NCBI GenBank assembly: GCA_000827205.1
Contig: KN832555.1
Coordinates: 3,579,746-3,603,454, forward strand
Source of the DNA: Plicaturopsis crispa FD-325 SS-3
Lineage: Eukaryota; Basidiomycota; Agaricomycetes; Amylocorticiales; Amylocorticiaceae
Direction: 5' to 3'
Length of the DNA: 23,709 nt
This document shows, piece by piece, positions 10,390-19,433 of this stretch. Made by a program: the position numbers and the translations under genes. A model generated the notes under the pieces. That model did no database searches, was not told where the DNA came from, and saw only the letters and a list, made by a program, of their open reading frames with translations. The stretch's first letter is position 1. Each line of letters opens with the position of its first letter.

Positions 10390-10825
10390 CCACACCATCC
10401 GCACTTTTACAGTATCTGCATTTTTACACCATCCGCACTTTTGCGACCGCGTTTTTACACCATCCGCACTGTTACGCCATTGTAGTTTTTACGATTGCGC
10501 TTTTACACCATCCGCGTTTTTGCGATCGCACTTTTACACCATCCGCACTGTTACGCCATCCGCGTTTTTATGATCGCACTTTTACCCATCCGCGTTTTTA
10601 TGATTGCACTTTTACCCATCTGCACTTTTGCGATCGCACTTTTACACCATCCGCACTTTTGTGATCGCGTTTTTACACCATCCACACTGTTACGCCATCC
10701 GCGTTTTTGCGATTGCACTTTCACGCCATCCGCATTCTTATGCCATCCATGTTTTTGCGATTGCACTTTCACGCCATCCGCATTTTTATGCCATCCGCGT
10801 TTTTACACTGTCTGCACTCATTTTA
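10390..10825. repeat. CATCCGC / GCGATCGC tandem array
   Basis: An irregular minisatellite of about 430 bases. Modules alternate a piece like TTTTACACCATCCGCA with one like CTTTTGCGATCGCA, giving a higher-order period near 30 bases with variants such as TTACGCCATCCGCG. The word CATCCGC or a one-base variant occurs well over ten times. Apparent proteins in this region are translated repeats and are not called. The same word appears in the terminal repeats of the next element and scattered on to about 11850. Confidence 0.85.
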
Positions 10826-10829
10826 AATT

Positions 10830-11117
10830 GATTACATAATCTATTCATGTGTTGCGGATGTGCACTGAAAAGTGCGAGGAAGGGGCTTTCTAATGAGCCC
10901 CTGGTCGAGCAATTTGAAGCAATATTGAGTGAGATATACCTCAACCAAGTATTTCACCAAAGATTACGTCAACACCAGCTACCTAGCTCGTGCAGTACCC
11001 GGTATGATGTCATTGAGGTTGCCGGTTGCCGGTTGCTGACCAACCTTGGCTCGTTAGAAAGCCCTCATCTCGCGCTTTCTATCGCGCATCCGCAACACAT
11101 AAATATATTATGTAATC
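10830..11117. mobile_element. MITE-like element with long terminal inverted repeats
   Basis: The left end (GATTACATAATCTATTCATG then TGTTGCGGATG) and the reverse complement of the right end (GATTACATAATATATTTATG then TGTTGCGGATG) match, and the similarity continues inward for about 55-60 bases through GGGCTTTCTAAYGAGCC. The element is about 288 bases with no coding capacity. No clear target-site duplication is visible: flanks are ...TTAAATT on the left and GATATCAAA... on the right, so the exact ends could extend a few bases outward. The superfamily cannot be assigned. Confidence 0.75.
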
Positions 11118-12563
11118 GATATCAAATGACTCATCTTGTTAAATTCAAAAAACAATATGCAGCTCACTCAATAGGCATTCACATGGGTCAACCCAGGGTC
11201 CGTCAGAAAGCCCTATGCTCAGGCTTGATAGGGCATATCTCACTTGTGTCAGCGAGTCATGTGATCATTTTAAAATCAGCCATATCATGAAAGTTCTTTG
11301 CACTATTTGCACTTTGGTACTAGGTATCTGCACGGGCAATCTAAGGCCCATTACAGAGCCATAGTCTTGCACTTTTTAGTGTGTATCTACCACACAGCTA
11401 TTCCACCTTAATCATCGTATTAATGGCCATACCAAGAAATTTAATAAGCTAAACACTGCAATCAAACTCATCTACAAGCACCATCCGCGATCGTGACCAG
11501 CTGCGATCCGCAATCAAGACCAAATATTAACTGATCCACAAATGCCACTGGCTGTCGACAGATGCAATCCGGAACCAAGACTACCAGCGGCAACCAAACA
11601 CTGTTTTCCCATCTGCAGGTGCTAGACGCCATCCGCGATTGGAACTGATCCGCAATTGCTATCCACAAAACTGCCAATGCACATATACTGTCAGCCGACG
11701 GATGCCATCTGCAACACGTAAAGTGTCCTTCATGAGAAGGTGATAGACGGGGACATGCCTACAATGGCTTTGTGCGGATGGGAGCTACCTGTGCTGTCAT
11801 CAGGTGTATCCGCACATCAAACGGGTTGATCCGCAGACACTATCCGCAAACTATAGACCGCGGTTTAGACATGGGGAGGGGGGCCAATGTACACAACGAT
11901 GGGTGCTGTTTATTGAAACAAAAATTAACTACCTATCACCGGTGAACACAATACCTGCAACGCACAGCATCGCATCAATGGAAACATGTATAATAAAAGG
12001 GGGCAAAAAGAACATCGACGGGATTTGAACCATCGACCTTCCAGCGTTATCGTAAATTATATGGTTCAATTCAATGCATACAATTGTGATGTATGGTTTG
12101 GAATTTTCATTAGGTGGTTCACGAGAAAGCTTATGCAGTGCAATTGGGGCATTACAACTTTGTAATTGTTCAATTTTAAGACTACAATTTTTTTCCCACG
12201 ACATGCAACGTTCAGCATTGCAACTTTTTTCGCCGCAAAAGTGTTACGAGGCGCCACCGGGGCTGCAGCCACCGGGCTATTTACATGTATTATTCTACTC
12301 TTGTACCGATCGTGCATGGTGAGATGAGGGCATCCTCATCCACCTTGACCTACACGCATCCACCCCGATACACTTGGAGATTGGATCAGTTAGGTTTCTG
12401 GTGTGATCCCTAAGGACTCTAAGATCACCCTTAACACTTTTTTTAACTCCACTACTCGAAAAATTTTCGAGTTTCCAAGCGTGTTGGACATCCCAACAAC
12501 AGAAACCGCGTCCGACTACGACGCTTTCCCGAAACTACTCAATTCTACCTCGAAAGCCTCGGT
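11118..12563. other. Unassigned region upstream of the gypsy gag; presumed 5' LTR and leader
   Basis: No gene recognised in about 1.4 kb. Dispersed ATCCGC words occur at about 11480-11850. A small inverted repeat (GCCCTAT...ATAGGGC) lies at 11210-11234. A tRNA B-box-like sequence sits on the minus strand near 12015-12035. The 5' LTR of the chromovirus should lie in the right part, but no second LTR survives downstream for comparison, so its borders cannot be fixed. TGGTGTGATCCC at 12399-12410 is a possible primer-binding site. Confidence 0.35.
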
Positions 12564-14363
12564 ATGTCCTCAGCTACTACCCCGGGAAACACTGACCAGC
12601 GAAGCTGGCGCGAGCGTGCCAACGACGTGCCTCGTGGAGACGCTCCGGCGATCACGGGAGAAGCTCAACCTCGTGTGCGAGCCGAACACGAGGCTCGAGC
12701 GACTCCTGCACCGTTTCCCCCATTTCCTACGACCGCTTCCGCACCAACGGAAGACACGCCATGGGTACCCACTCGCGACCCGCGAACTCGCAGGGACGCG
12801 CCGCCGCATATAGCACAGGCATCGACGTCTGAGGCGCGCCCCAGCACGACAGCAACGGCGAATCGACAAGCGGAGCCTGCTTTGACCGCCTCGAGGACTG
12901 ATCCTGAGGCACTCGAAGCTCAGGGCAACCCAGCGACGATTCGCACTGAGGTCGACCCCACAATGCCGATTACGCGGAGCGACGCCGATCGCGTGCTCGA
13001 CGACCTGCCCAACATTGAGGCAGGTATCGCCGCCGCGCTCCGGGATAGGTCCCCAAGTACCCTTGACATGGACATGACGAACTTGTCCAACGGACATACC
13101 GACCTCGACGATCTCGTAGGCGTGCCACTCAGCATGGTGCAAATATGGGACAGCTTGCACGACGAGGAACGGTCCGACCTGCGCCGCGACGCAGCGGAAC
13201 GAGGATTCTTGCGCGAAAAATTACTGACCACCCTTCAGATCCACTCCGAGCAGGGCGCGGTGTTGACTAACGTTGACACGCGTTTTCGGAGACTCGTGCA
13301 AGAAGCGCGAGAGACCCAAATCGAGGTTAACGACATCAGGTCGCGGAGTAACCGTGCAGTCGCCGACACGGTGAAATTCCTGCGGGAGTCCAGCGAGAGT
13401 GACGCCGCCATGCGCGCCCTCTTCTCCAGGCATCGCATGCAGGCCACCACTGCACCTCGTACGCCGGACCGAGAACTTGTGGTACCGCCAGCCGAATCAG
13501 CGAACGTACTACTAGACGCCGCCCCCGAACTCCGTGCTAGCGCGGACCGCGTGCTGCCACCTCGATTACCAACAGAATCGATGGATCGATTCGACTCGCG
13601 TGCGGAATCCGCACAACGCATGACCACGCGGTCCCACGACGCCTGGCGTCAAAGCATTCAACCCCAGCCGCCTCAACCGATGACCCAAGATAGCGCATCG
13701 TTCGCCCACGGATACCGTGGACAGCGGTCGTCCGACGCTCGTGTCACATTCGCCGACCCATACGACGAACCAGTGCAATCTTCTGCCCGTCAAGGCGCGG
13801 GATCATACTCTCGCCCACTACCGTTGGGTCCCGAGTTCGGGCGCGACCTCACAGGCTTATCAGGGTTGTACGATCGGACACCTGGCCACGAGTCTCGAGT
13901 TGGGAGTATGCTAGCGGACGAGGCTTCATACGTCCAGCACCAGGACTCGCTGCAACAATCGATCCGGCGAATCATCGACGAACAGGTGGGACAGCCCGGG
14001 ATACCGCTCCCCCCGGGCGCGAAGCACCCCAAGCTCAAGGACCCGCCGACGTACACGGGCACGGACAGTTATGATGTATTCATCAACTGGCTCGTGAACT
14101 TCCTGAACTGGCTACGAAGTCATAACCTCGGCGGCCCCGAGTTAGATACGCACCGATGCCTGTATCTACCTAATTACCTTGGTGATGCGGCCAAGGAATG
14201 GCACAATAGAGAGGTTAATAATGCTTCATTACCCGACCGTCCGCGTTTATTCGCGGACGTGATCTGCGCGATGCATGTCCGATTCGTACATTCGGCGACG
14301 ACTTCGACGCGTGTGTATACACCACCGAAGGCGGCGTTGACGGATTCTACATCGAGCTCCTGA
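12564..14363 (+). CDS. gag: Gypsy Gag, N-terminal and capsid part (frame lost at the end)
   Basis: ATG at 12564. The first 130 residues are low-complexity, rich in Ala, Pro, Thr and Arg. Residues about 190-290 look helical. A second disordered stretch follows, then a Ty3-type capsid from about residue 487 (HPKLKDPPTYTGTDSYDVF, then YLPNYLGDAAKEWH and MHVRFVHS). After RFVHS the frame becomes non-homologous and stops at 14361-14363. The expected capsid continuation (VYTTEGGVDGFYIELLKLAG) is in the -1 frame, so a one-base deletion or equivalent lies near 14285-14300. I see no slippery heptamer of the X-XXY-YYZ type there, so mutation is likelier than programmed frameshifting. Gag would form the cytoplasmic virus-like particle. 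The N-terminal extension is long for a gypsy Gag, and an earlier or later start is possible. Confidence 0.75.
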   Translation: MSSATTPGNTDQRSWRERANDVPRGDAPAITGEAQPRVRAEHEARATPAPFPPFPTTASAPTEDTPWVPTRDPRTRRDAPPHIAQASTSEARPSTTATANRQAEPALTASRTDPEALEAQGNPATIRTEVDPTMPITRSDADRVLDDLPNIEAGIAAALRDRSPSTLDMDMTNLSNGHTDLDDLVGVPLSMVQIWDSLHDEERSDLRRDAAERGFLREKLLTTLQIHSEQGAVLTNVDTRFRRLVQEARETQIEVNDIRSRSNRAVADTVKFLRESSESDAAMRALFSRHRMQATTAPRTPDRELVVPPAESANVLLDAAPELRASADRVLPPRLPTESMDRFDSRAESAQRMTTRSHDAWRQSIQPQPPQPMTQDSASFAHGYRGQRSSDARVTFADPYDEPVQSSARQGAGSYSRPLPLGPEFGRDLTGLSGLYDRTPGHESRVGSMLADEASYVQHQDSLQQSIRRIIDEQVGQPGIPLPPGAKHPKLKDPPTYTGTDSYDVFINWLVNFLNWLRSHNLGGPELDTHRCLYLPNYLGDAAKEWHNREVNNASLPDRPRLFADVICAMHVRFVHSATTSTRVYTPPKAALTDSTSSS

Positions 14364-15577
14364 AGCTCGCAGGTCGTATGATTGAGCGACCAGGGACGTA
14401 CGCTATCAAGCGCGCGTTTATGACGGGCCTGCCACACGATCTCTACAACCAAATGGTACGTATTCGTGGTATGTCGGCTGAACACTCGGGTCTACAGGAA
14501 CTACACGTCGCGGCGCGACAAGTCGAGCAAGGAGACAAGCTCATGCGCCGTCCGGGACGCACAAACGCTACAAAACCGGGCCCCGTTGCCCGTGCTCGTA
14601 TGGGCACAACCAACCGCCCTCCGATGACGCCAGCTGCCGCCGCAGCGCATACCCCACTGCGTGAAATAACGCGCCCGAAACGTGACGCATCGCAGATCGA
14701 ATGCTTTACCTGCGGAAACAAGGGCCATTATGCTAATGACCCTGCCTGTCCGCGATTCAGCGAGCGCAAAGTTATACCGACACCGCGCAGACTTAACGCT
14801 CACCGGGTAATAACCGATGACCGTGACCTGAGCGACTCGGATAACGACCACGGCGACGACGAGGCCGACGCCATGAGCAACCCCGATGACACCAATTCTT
14901 GGGGTGGCTCTCAATACGAATCTGAGCACTCCGATATTATGGGTCCCTACGCCGAAGATGCCCCAGAGGTACGCGTGGGCTCGATGCGAATTGGTGGCAT
15001 GCGCACGGACGAACCGATCGTACAACTTAACGCGGCGCAACTGGTGCATTCAGCTAACGTAGCACGACGGAAGACGTCCGACGAGGTACCACCTCGCCGC
15101 ACCAACGCTATGCAGCACACGTTAGCTGCCGAAATAAACGTCAACGGCGTCCTGGCGTACACACTATTTGACTCCGGCAGCACGACCGATTCGCTAACAC
15201 CCGAATTCGCTCGGGTTTCCGGGGCTCACTGCACGGAACTTCCCGAGCAGGTGACCCTGCAATTAGGCTGCGTAGGCAGCAAGTCGAAGATCAGCTATGG
15301 CACCGCCGTTCCGGTGACCATCGGCCCAATCATTGAAGACGTCTATTTCGACTTGGTTAATCTGGACCGATACGATTGTATCATCGGCACTCCATTCATG
15401 AATCGACACAACGTCTGTCTCGACTTCGGGTCCCAGTGCATACGCCTCGGTGACGACGCGATACCCGCACTTACAGTGAAGGCGGAAGCGGCTATCGTCG
15501 TGCGACCCCCTCCCGCCCGTCGGCCTTGGGACAAGGTATCGCCCGGCGATGAAGTTATACGACCGGCGAGCGCGTGA
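14291..15577 (+). CDS. gag-pro: Gypsy Gag C-terminus with zinc knuckle, and aspartic protease
   Basis: This frame carries on the capsid from about 14291; the first ATG in it is at 14378. The nucleocapsid knuckle CFTCGNKGHYANDPAC (C-x2-C-x4-H-x6-C, the spacing I know from basidiomycete gypsy elements) is encoded at about 14702-14749. A stretch rich in Asp and Glu follows. The retropepsin-like protease holds the active-site DSG in YTLFDSGSTTDSL near 15163-15200, and YDCIIGTPFMNRHN near 15371 fits the C-terminal flap and I-I-G motif. TGA at 15575-15577 ends the frame in the protease-RT linker. It lies in GCG-TGA-CGA and the same frame continues coherently after it, so it is probably a decayed sense codon. 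The protease would cleave the polyprotein inside the particle. Confidence 0.8.
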   Translation, partial: FGDDFDACVYTTEGGVDGFYIELLKLAGRMIERPGTYAIKRAFMTGLPHDLYNQMVRIRGMSAEHSGLQELHVAARQVEQGDKLMRRPGRTNATKPGPVARARMGTTNRPPMTPAAAAAHTPLREITRPKRDASQIECFTCGNKGHYANDPACPRFSERKVIPTPRRLNAHRVITDDRDLSDSDNDHGDDEADAMSNPDDTNSWGGSQYESEHSDIMGPYAEDAPEVRVGSMRIGGMRTDEPIVQLNAAQLVHSANVARRKTSDEVPPRRTNAMQHTLAAEINVNGVLAYTLFDSGSTTDSLTPEFARVSGAHCTELPEQVTLQLGCVGSKSKISYGTAVPVTIGPIIEDVYFDLVNLDRYDCIIGTPFMNRHNVCLDFGSQCIRLGDDAIPALTVKAEAAIVVRPPPARRPWDKVSPGDEVIRPASA

Positions 15578-15979
15578 CGAGGCGACGCGGGGTCTGCGAT
15601 CGCCGAACCCGCGCGATCGCATCGACCGACTGTGGAGGAGATACCCGACGAGGATGATGAACCCCGCGCCACGAACGAGAATGCGGAAGTACTGCTTGAC
15701 GAAATCGTTAAGCAGGAATCCCGAACTGCAAAAGCGCCCCCGCCTAATACAGACGGGGCTCGCACCCTAGACCAGCCCACGCCTCACGCCGCACAATCAC
15801 GGCCCAGACCGCCGACAACGGTACCAGTGACGCGACCGCCACTCTGTTTCAATAATCCGCCCATTATGACGGACATACCCGACATCACTGAGCGCTCGTT
15901 GCCAAATTGACACACGTCGCTCGAGACACCTCGCGATGCTCTCGGCAACGAGGATCCTTACGGACTCAACGACGGGTTC
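15578..15979 (+). pseudogene. Protease-RT linker with two in-frame stops
   Basis: The protease frame runs on through an acidic and Pro-rich linker (EEIPDEDDEP near 15632, then PPTTVPVTRPP) to TGA at 15908-15910, and directly on into the RT frame. No frame change occurs here, so only two stop codons separate protease from RT. Both stops are TGA, consistent with C-to-T change in CGA codons. A functional split into separate ORFs cannot be excluded from sequence alone. Confidence 0.65.
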
Positions 15980-17626
15980 ATGGACGAACTGCGCATCCAA
16001 GCCGCCGCACGCGGCGAATGGATACGGTACTCGCCCCCGGATATCCCAGGCCTCCGAGGTCAATGGTTCGACAAGTGTGCCAAAATACTTGGCCCATTGC
16101 CTTTGGAGCTACCGCCCATGCGTGCGGTGGTACATAATATCCCGCTCATCAACGACGACGCTCGATATCAATACCATATGCCGCGCTGCCCGGACGCTCT
16201 GAAGCAACCGCTGCGTGAGAAAATTAATCGATATGTCGACGCAGGCTGGTGGGAACTCAAGCCCGTCGCTCAAGCTGCGCCGCTGCTGTGCGTGCCGAAG
16301 AAGGACGGAGGGCTACGCACAGTGGTCGACGCCCGCCAACGCAACGACAACACTTTCAAAGACGTTACCCCGTTCCCGGACCAAGACTGTATCCGGATGG
16401 ACGTCGCACGCGCGAAATATCGATCGAAAATCGACATGTCTGACGCGTACGAGCAAATCCGCGTTAACCCGGCGGACGTCTGGAAAACGGCGTTTGCGAC
16501 TACGTTCGGCACAGCCGTGTCCCACGTCATGCAACAAGGCGACTGCAACGCCCCCGCGACGTTCCAGCGTCTGATGACTTGGTTATTTCGCGAGCACTTG
16601 GCCGATTTCGTTCACGTGTACTTGGATGATATCTTCATCTACTCCGACTCCATCGAGGAGCACGAACGACACCTCGAAATCATATCCGACATATTGCTCC
16701 GCGAAGGGCTACATCTCAGCAAGAAGAAATGCGACATATACTCCGAGCGCATGGACTGCCTCGGACACGTTATTGACGACGCCGGTTTACACGCCGATAG
16801 CGACAAAATGGCTCGCATAATCGACTGGCGGCCTCCTCGCTCGCTGAACGAGGTCCAACGATTCGTGGGACTCGTACAATACCTGGCGCACTTCATGCCG
16901 GACGTCTCGGTGTACACATCTGCGCTGGAAACGATTTGCCGCAATGGTGCTACGTTCCACTGGCGACCTTTCCACCAAGTCTGTATGGATTGTATCAAAG
17001 ACATCGCCCGGAAGACGCCGATACTTCGCCCCATCGACCCGAAGTGCAGCGACTTCATTTGGGTCGTCACCGACGCTTGCCCTTACGGCGTCGGTGCATT
17101 CTACGGGCAAGGACCAGACTGGCGGACGTGCCGCCCGGCGGGATTTATGTCAAAGAAATTTACTGCGGCCCAGCGGTCGTACAAGACCTACGAACACGAG
17201 GCCCTTGGCGTCATCGAGGCGCTGATGAAGTGGGAGGACAAACTCATTGGCCGTAAATTCCACGTCGTGACCGATCACGAAGCTCTGACGACGATTAAAA
17301 CCGTTGCTCGGGATGGCCGCAATGGTCGGCTGGTTCGTTGGGACGAGTACCTCGCCCCGTTCGACTTCGACATCGAACATGTACCCGGCGAGATCAATAA
17401 GGTCGCTGACTGCTTGTCGCGCTACTACGAGAACGGCCGGGAGGGGAGACTCACGTGCCTCACCACTATGTCAACGCCGATATCCAACTCGACCCCGACA
17501 TGGAGGACATACCGAATATTCGCAAGTCCGAGGTCGAAAAGTGGGATACCAATCCTGCAGTCGCCATACGCGCCCGCCGCGTTATTGAGGGACTCGAGCA
17601 ACGCGTCGTTGACGCGGACGACCTAG
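15980..17626 (+). CDS. pol: Gypsy reverse transcriptase and RNase H
   Basis: Coding runs from at least 15911; the first ATG is at 15980. RT motifs in order: LCVPKKDGGLRTVVDARQRN; KIDMSDAYEQ with the first catalytic Asp near residue 152; VMQQGDCNAPATFQRLMT; and YLDDIFIYSDS with the Asp pair at about residues 216-217. LGHVIDDAGL and the thumb and connection regions follow. RNase H shows Asp at about 365 (WVVTDACPYG), Glu in YEHEALG, Asp in VVTDHEAL and the final Asp in VADCLSR. All expected acids are present, so the enzyme itself looks intact. RT copies the element RNA to cDNA in the particle, and RNase H removes the template. After YYENGREG (about 17442) the frame is no longer homologous, and the last 60 codons are out-of-frame sequence. 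The true polyprotein continues in the -1 frame as integrase. Confidence 0.9.
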   Translation: MDELRIQAAARGEWIRYSPPDIPGLRGQWFDKCAKILGPLPLELPPMRAVVHNIPLINDDARYQYHMPRCPDALKQPLREKINRYVDAGWWELKPVAQAAPLLCVPKKDGGLRTVVDARQRNDNTFKDVTPFPDQDCIRMDVARAKYRSKIDMSDAYEQIRVNPADVWKTAFATTFGTAVSHVMQQGDCNAPATFQRLMTWLFREHLADFVHVYLDDIFIYSDSIEEHERHLEIISDILLREGLHLSKKKCDIYSERMDCLGHVIDDAGLHADSDKMARIIDWRPPRSLNEVQRFVGLVQYLAHFMPDVSVYTSALETICRNGATFHWRPFHQVCMDCIKDIARKTPILRPIDPKCSDFIWVVTDACPYGVGAFYGQGPDWRTCRPAGFMSKKFTAAQRSYKTYEHEALGVIEALMKWEDKLIGRKFHVVTDHEALTTIKTVARDGRNGRLVRWDEYLAPFDFDIEHVPGEINKVADCLSRYYENGREGRLTCLTTMSTPISNSTPTWRTYRIFASPRSKSGIPILQSPYAPAALLRDSSNASLTRTT

Positions 17627-19257
17627 CATTTGCCGCTAGAGCACCGCTCGCAGCTACTTCCCCGCAGGTATCGATCAGTGACGCACTCACTACGGGTCCC
17701 GCGCTACGCTCCCGTGTGGAGGGCGATACTGCGATACTACCCGCAATCCGTAAAGGATACGCAGACGATTCATTGTTCAGCAAGATCGTCCAGGACCCAA
17801 GCGCATTCCCTCTATTTCGCGTCGCCGAGGGTCTAATATACACAAAAAGCCAATTAGGCAGTGAATGCCTGTGCGTGCCGCGCATACAGATTGGACCCAA
17901 ATCGTTGATAGGGATCATTCTCGACGAGAGCCACTCCACGGTCGGACACTTCGGACCTCAACGTACCTCCGAGTACGTTCGCCGATGGTACTGGTGGCCT
18001 CGCATCGGCAAGGACATAGAAAAGTTCTGCATTACCTGCGAGACCTGCCAGACCACGAAGACATCGAACCAACCCACTCAGGGCCTGCTACACTCAATGC
18101 CGATTCCAGTGCACCCTTGGGATTCCATTGGTATGGATTTCGTGGGCCCGTTTCCGCCGTCTAACGGCTTCGACTACATGTGGGTGGTGATATGCCGTTT
18201 AACGAGCATGGTTCACCTCATACCCATCAACGTCCGTAACACGTCGGCGGACGTCGCATACTTCTACCTTCGCGACATCGTCCGTTTACACGGCATGCCT
18301 TCGTCAATCGTGTCCGACCGCGATGCGAAGTTCACCGCGAAATTCTGGCAGGAGTTACATCGGTTATCAGGAACCAAACTTCTCATGTCCACCTCATTCC
18401 ATCCGCAGACGGACGGAGCGTCTGAGCGCGCAATACGCAACGTGGGCCAGATACTTCGATCCATGGTGCGCGCTGACCAGAGCGACTGGGTGTTCATGGC
18501 CCCATTGGCGGAATTCGCGATCAATTCCAGCATAAGCAGCTCAACAGGATTCGCCCCGTTCGAGCTAAACTACGGCTATATGCCGCGGTTAGCCTCCCTG
18601 CCGGCGGAGAGTACGCAATACGCGGGAGTCCAGGCATTCGCCGCCCGCGCACGTCTATCCGTCGAGATGGCGCACGATGCCATTATTGAATCCCGTGTAC
18701 GGTCTGCAGTTCAGGCTAACAAGCGACGATCGGTGGGCGCGACGTTCGCGGTCGGCGATAAGGTCTATCTGTCGACGGTAAACCTGAACTTGCCGAAGGA
18801 ACGGGCACGGAAACTGGCACCGAAGTACATCGGTCCATACGCTGTGACGGTCGCGCACCCGGCGACGTCAACGTACACACTGGAATTACCAGCTGATCTG
18901 GCGGCTCGCCGCATACACCCTACGTTTCACGTTTCGTTGCTGCGTCCTTACGAGCCGAACGACGACCTACTGTTCCCCGGGCGTGAATCCAAGCAATTCT
19001 ACGACTTCGGCGTACCCGATGACGACGAATGGATCGTCGACGCTATCGTCGGGCACAACTGGATTTCGGCAAATAAGATAGAATTCCACATCCGTTGGGG
19101 GTTCGGAGACCACTCTTGGGAGTCACTCCACACCTGCCGCAAATTATCGTCGCTCGACGACTACCTCACGCTCATGGGCGCCGACGTATGGCGCAATTTA
19201 CCTCGCGCGCCGAAGACGGCGCGTCAGACGCGTGCGTCACGTGCCCGTAAGGCGTGA
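17443..19257 (+). CDS. pol: Gypsy integrase with C-terminal chromodomain
   Basis: This frame is open from 17410 and homologous from about 17443; the first possible start is a GTG at 17455, but the domain is expected to be part of Pol. Counting from 17455: the zinc-binding His160/His165 and Cys192/Cys195 pairs; catalytic Asp228 (GMDFVGP), Asp288 (SDRDAKF) and Glu324 (DGASERAIRN), giving the classic D-x35-E spacing. A GPY-like part follows (LAPKYIGPYAV, HPTFHVSLLRPY). A chromodomain lies at about residues 525-575 (EWIVDAIVGHNW, then EFHIRWGFGDHSWESL), then a basic tail. Integrase inserts the cDNA in the nucleus, and chromodomains of this group are known to target modified histones. TGA at 19255-19257. 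It is fully open and looks functional apart from the upstream frame break. Confidence 0.92.
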   Translation, partial: GETHVPHHYVNADIQLDPDMEDIPNIRKSEVEKWDTNPAVAIRARRVIEGLEQRVVDADDLAFAARAPLAATSPQVSISDALTTGPALRSRVEGDTAILPAIRKGYADDSLFSKIVQDPSAFPLFRVAEGLIYTKSQLGSECLCVPRIQIGPKSLIGIILDESHSTVGHFGPQRTSEYVRRWYWWPRIGKDIEKFCITCETCQTTKTSNQPTQGLLHSMPIPVHPWDSIGMDFVGPFPPSNGFDYMWVVICRLTSMVHLIPINVRNTSADVAYFYLRDIVRLHGMPSSIVSDRDAKFTAKFWQELHRLSGTKLLMSTSFHPQTDGASERAIRNVGQILRSMVRADQSDWVFMAPLAEFAINSSISSSTGFAPFELNYGYMPRLASLPAESTQYAGVQAFAARARLSVEMAHDAIIESRVRSAVQANKRRSVGATFAVGDKVYLSTVNLNLPKERARKLAPKYIGPYAVTVAHPATSTYTLELPADLAARRIHPTFHVSLLRPYEPNDDLLFPGRESKQFYDFGVPDDDEWIVDAIVGHNWISANKIEFHIRWGFGDHSWESLHTCRKLSSLDDYLTLMGADVWRNLPRAPKTARQTRASRARKA

Positions 19258-19433
19258 GTAATTCGCGAAATGCCACGTTGTCCAACTGTACAGTTGTGGC
19301 GCCAACAACTCGTGGCCTTTTCATTTTATTATCATCTCGATACCGCCGGCATCGCGGTTCCTTTTCATCTTCTCGGTTCAAAACTAACTTCGAACACTAT
19401 CAAAATTCGACCTCGCATCTCCGCGACCACAAG

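Noticed and set aside
10495-10839. Open frames encoding repeats of Phe, Ile, Ala, Leu and His
   Set aside because: They are translations of the tandem array in several frames, with no sign of a gene.
12010-12040. tRNA gene or SINE promoter on the minus strand
   Set aside because: GGTTCAAATCC fits a B box and nearby bases resemble a tRNA 3' half, but the T stem pairs properly only with an 8-base loop. No A box or acceptor stem was found upstream.
12390-12412. Primer-binding site TGGTGTGATCCC and a 5' LTR end just upstream
   Set aside because: Plausible position, but the preceding bases do not end in CA and there is no 3' LTR to compare. I could not match it confidently to a tRNA.
14285-14300. 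Programmed -1 frameshift in Gag
   Set aside because: No X-XXY-YYZ heptamer is visible, and the site falls inside the capsid domain, not at a gag-pol boundary.
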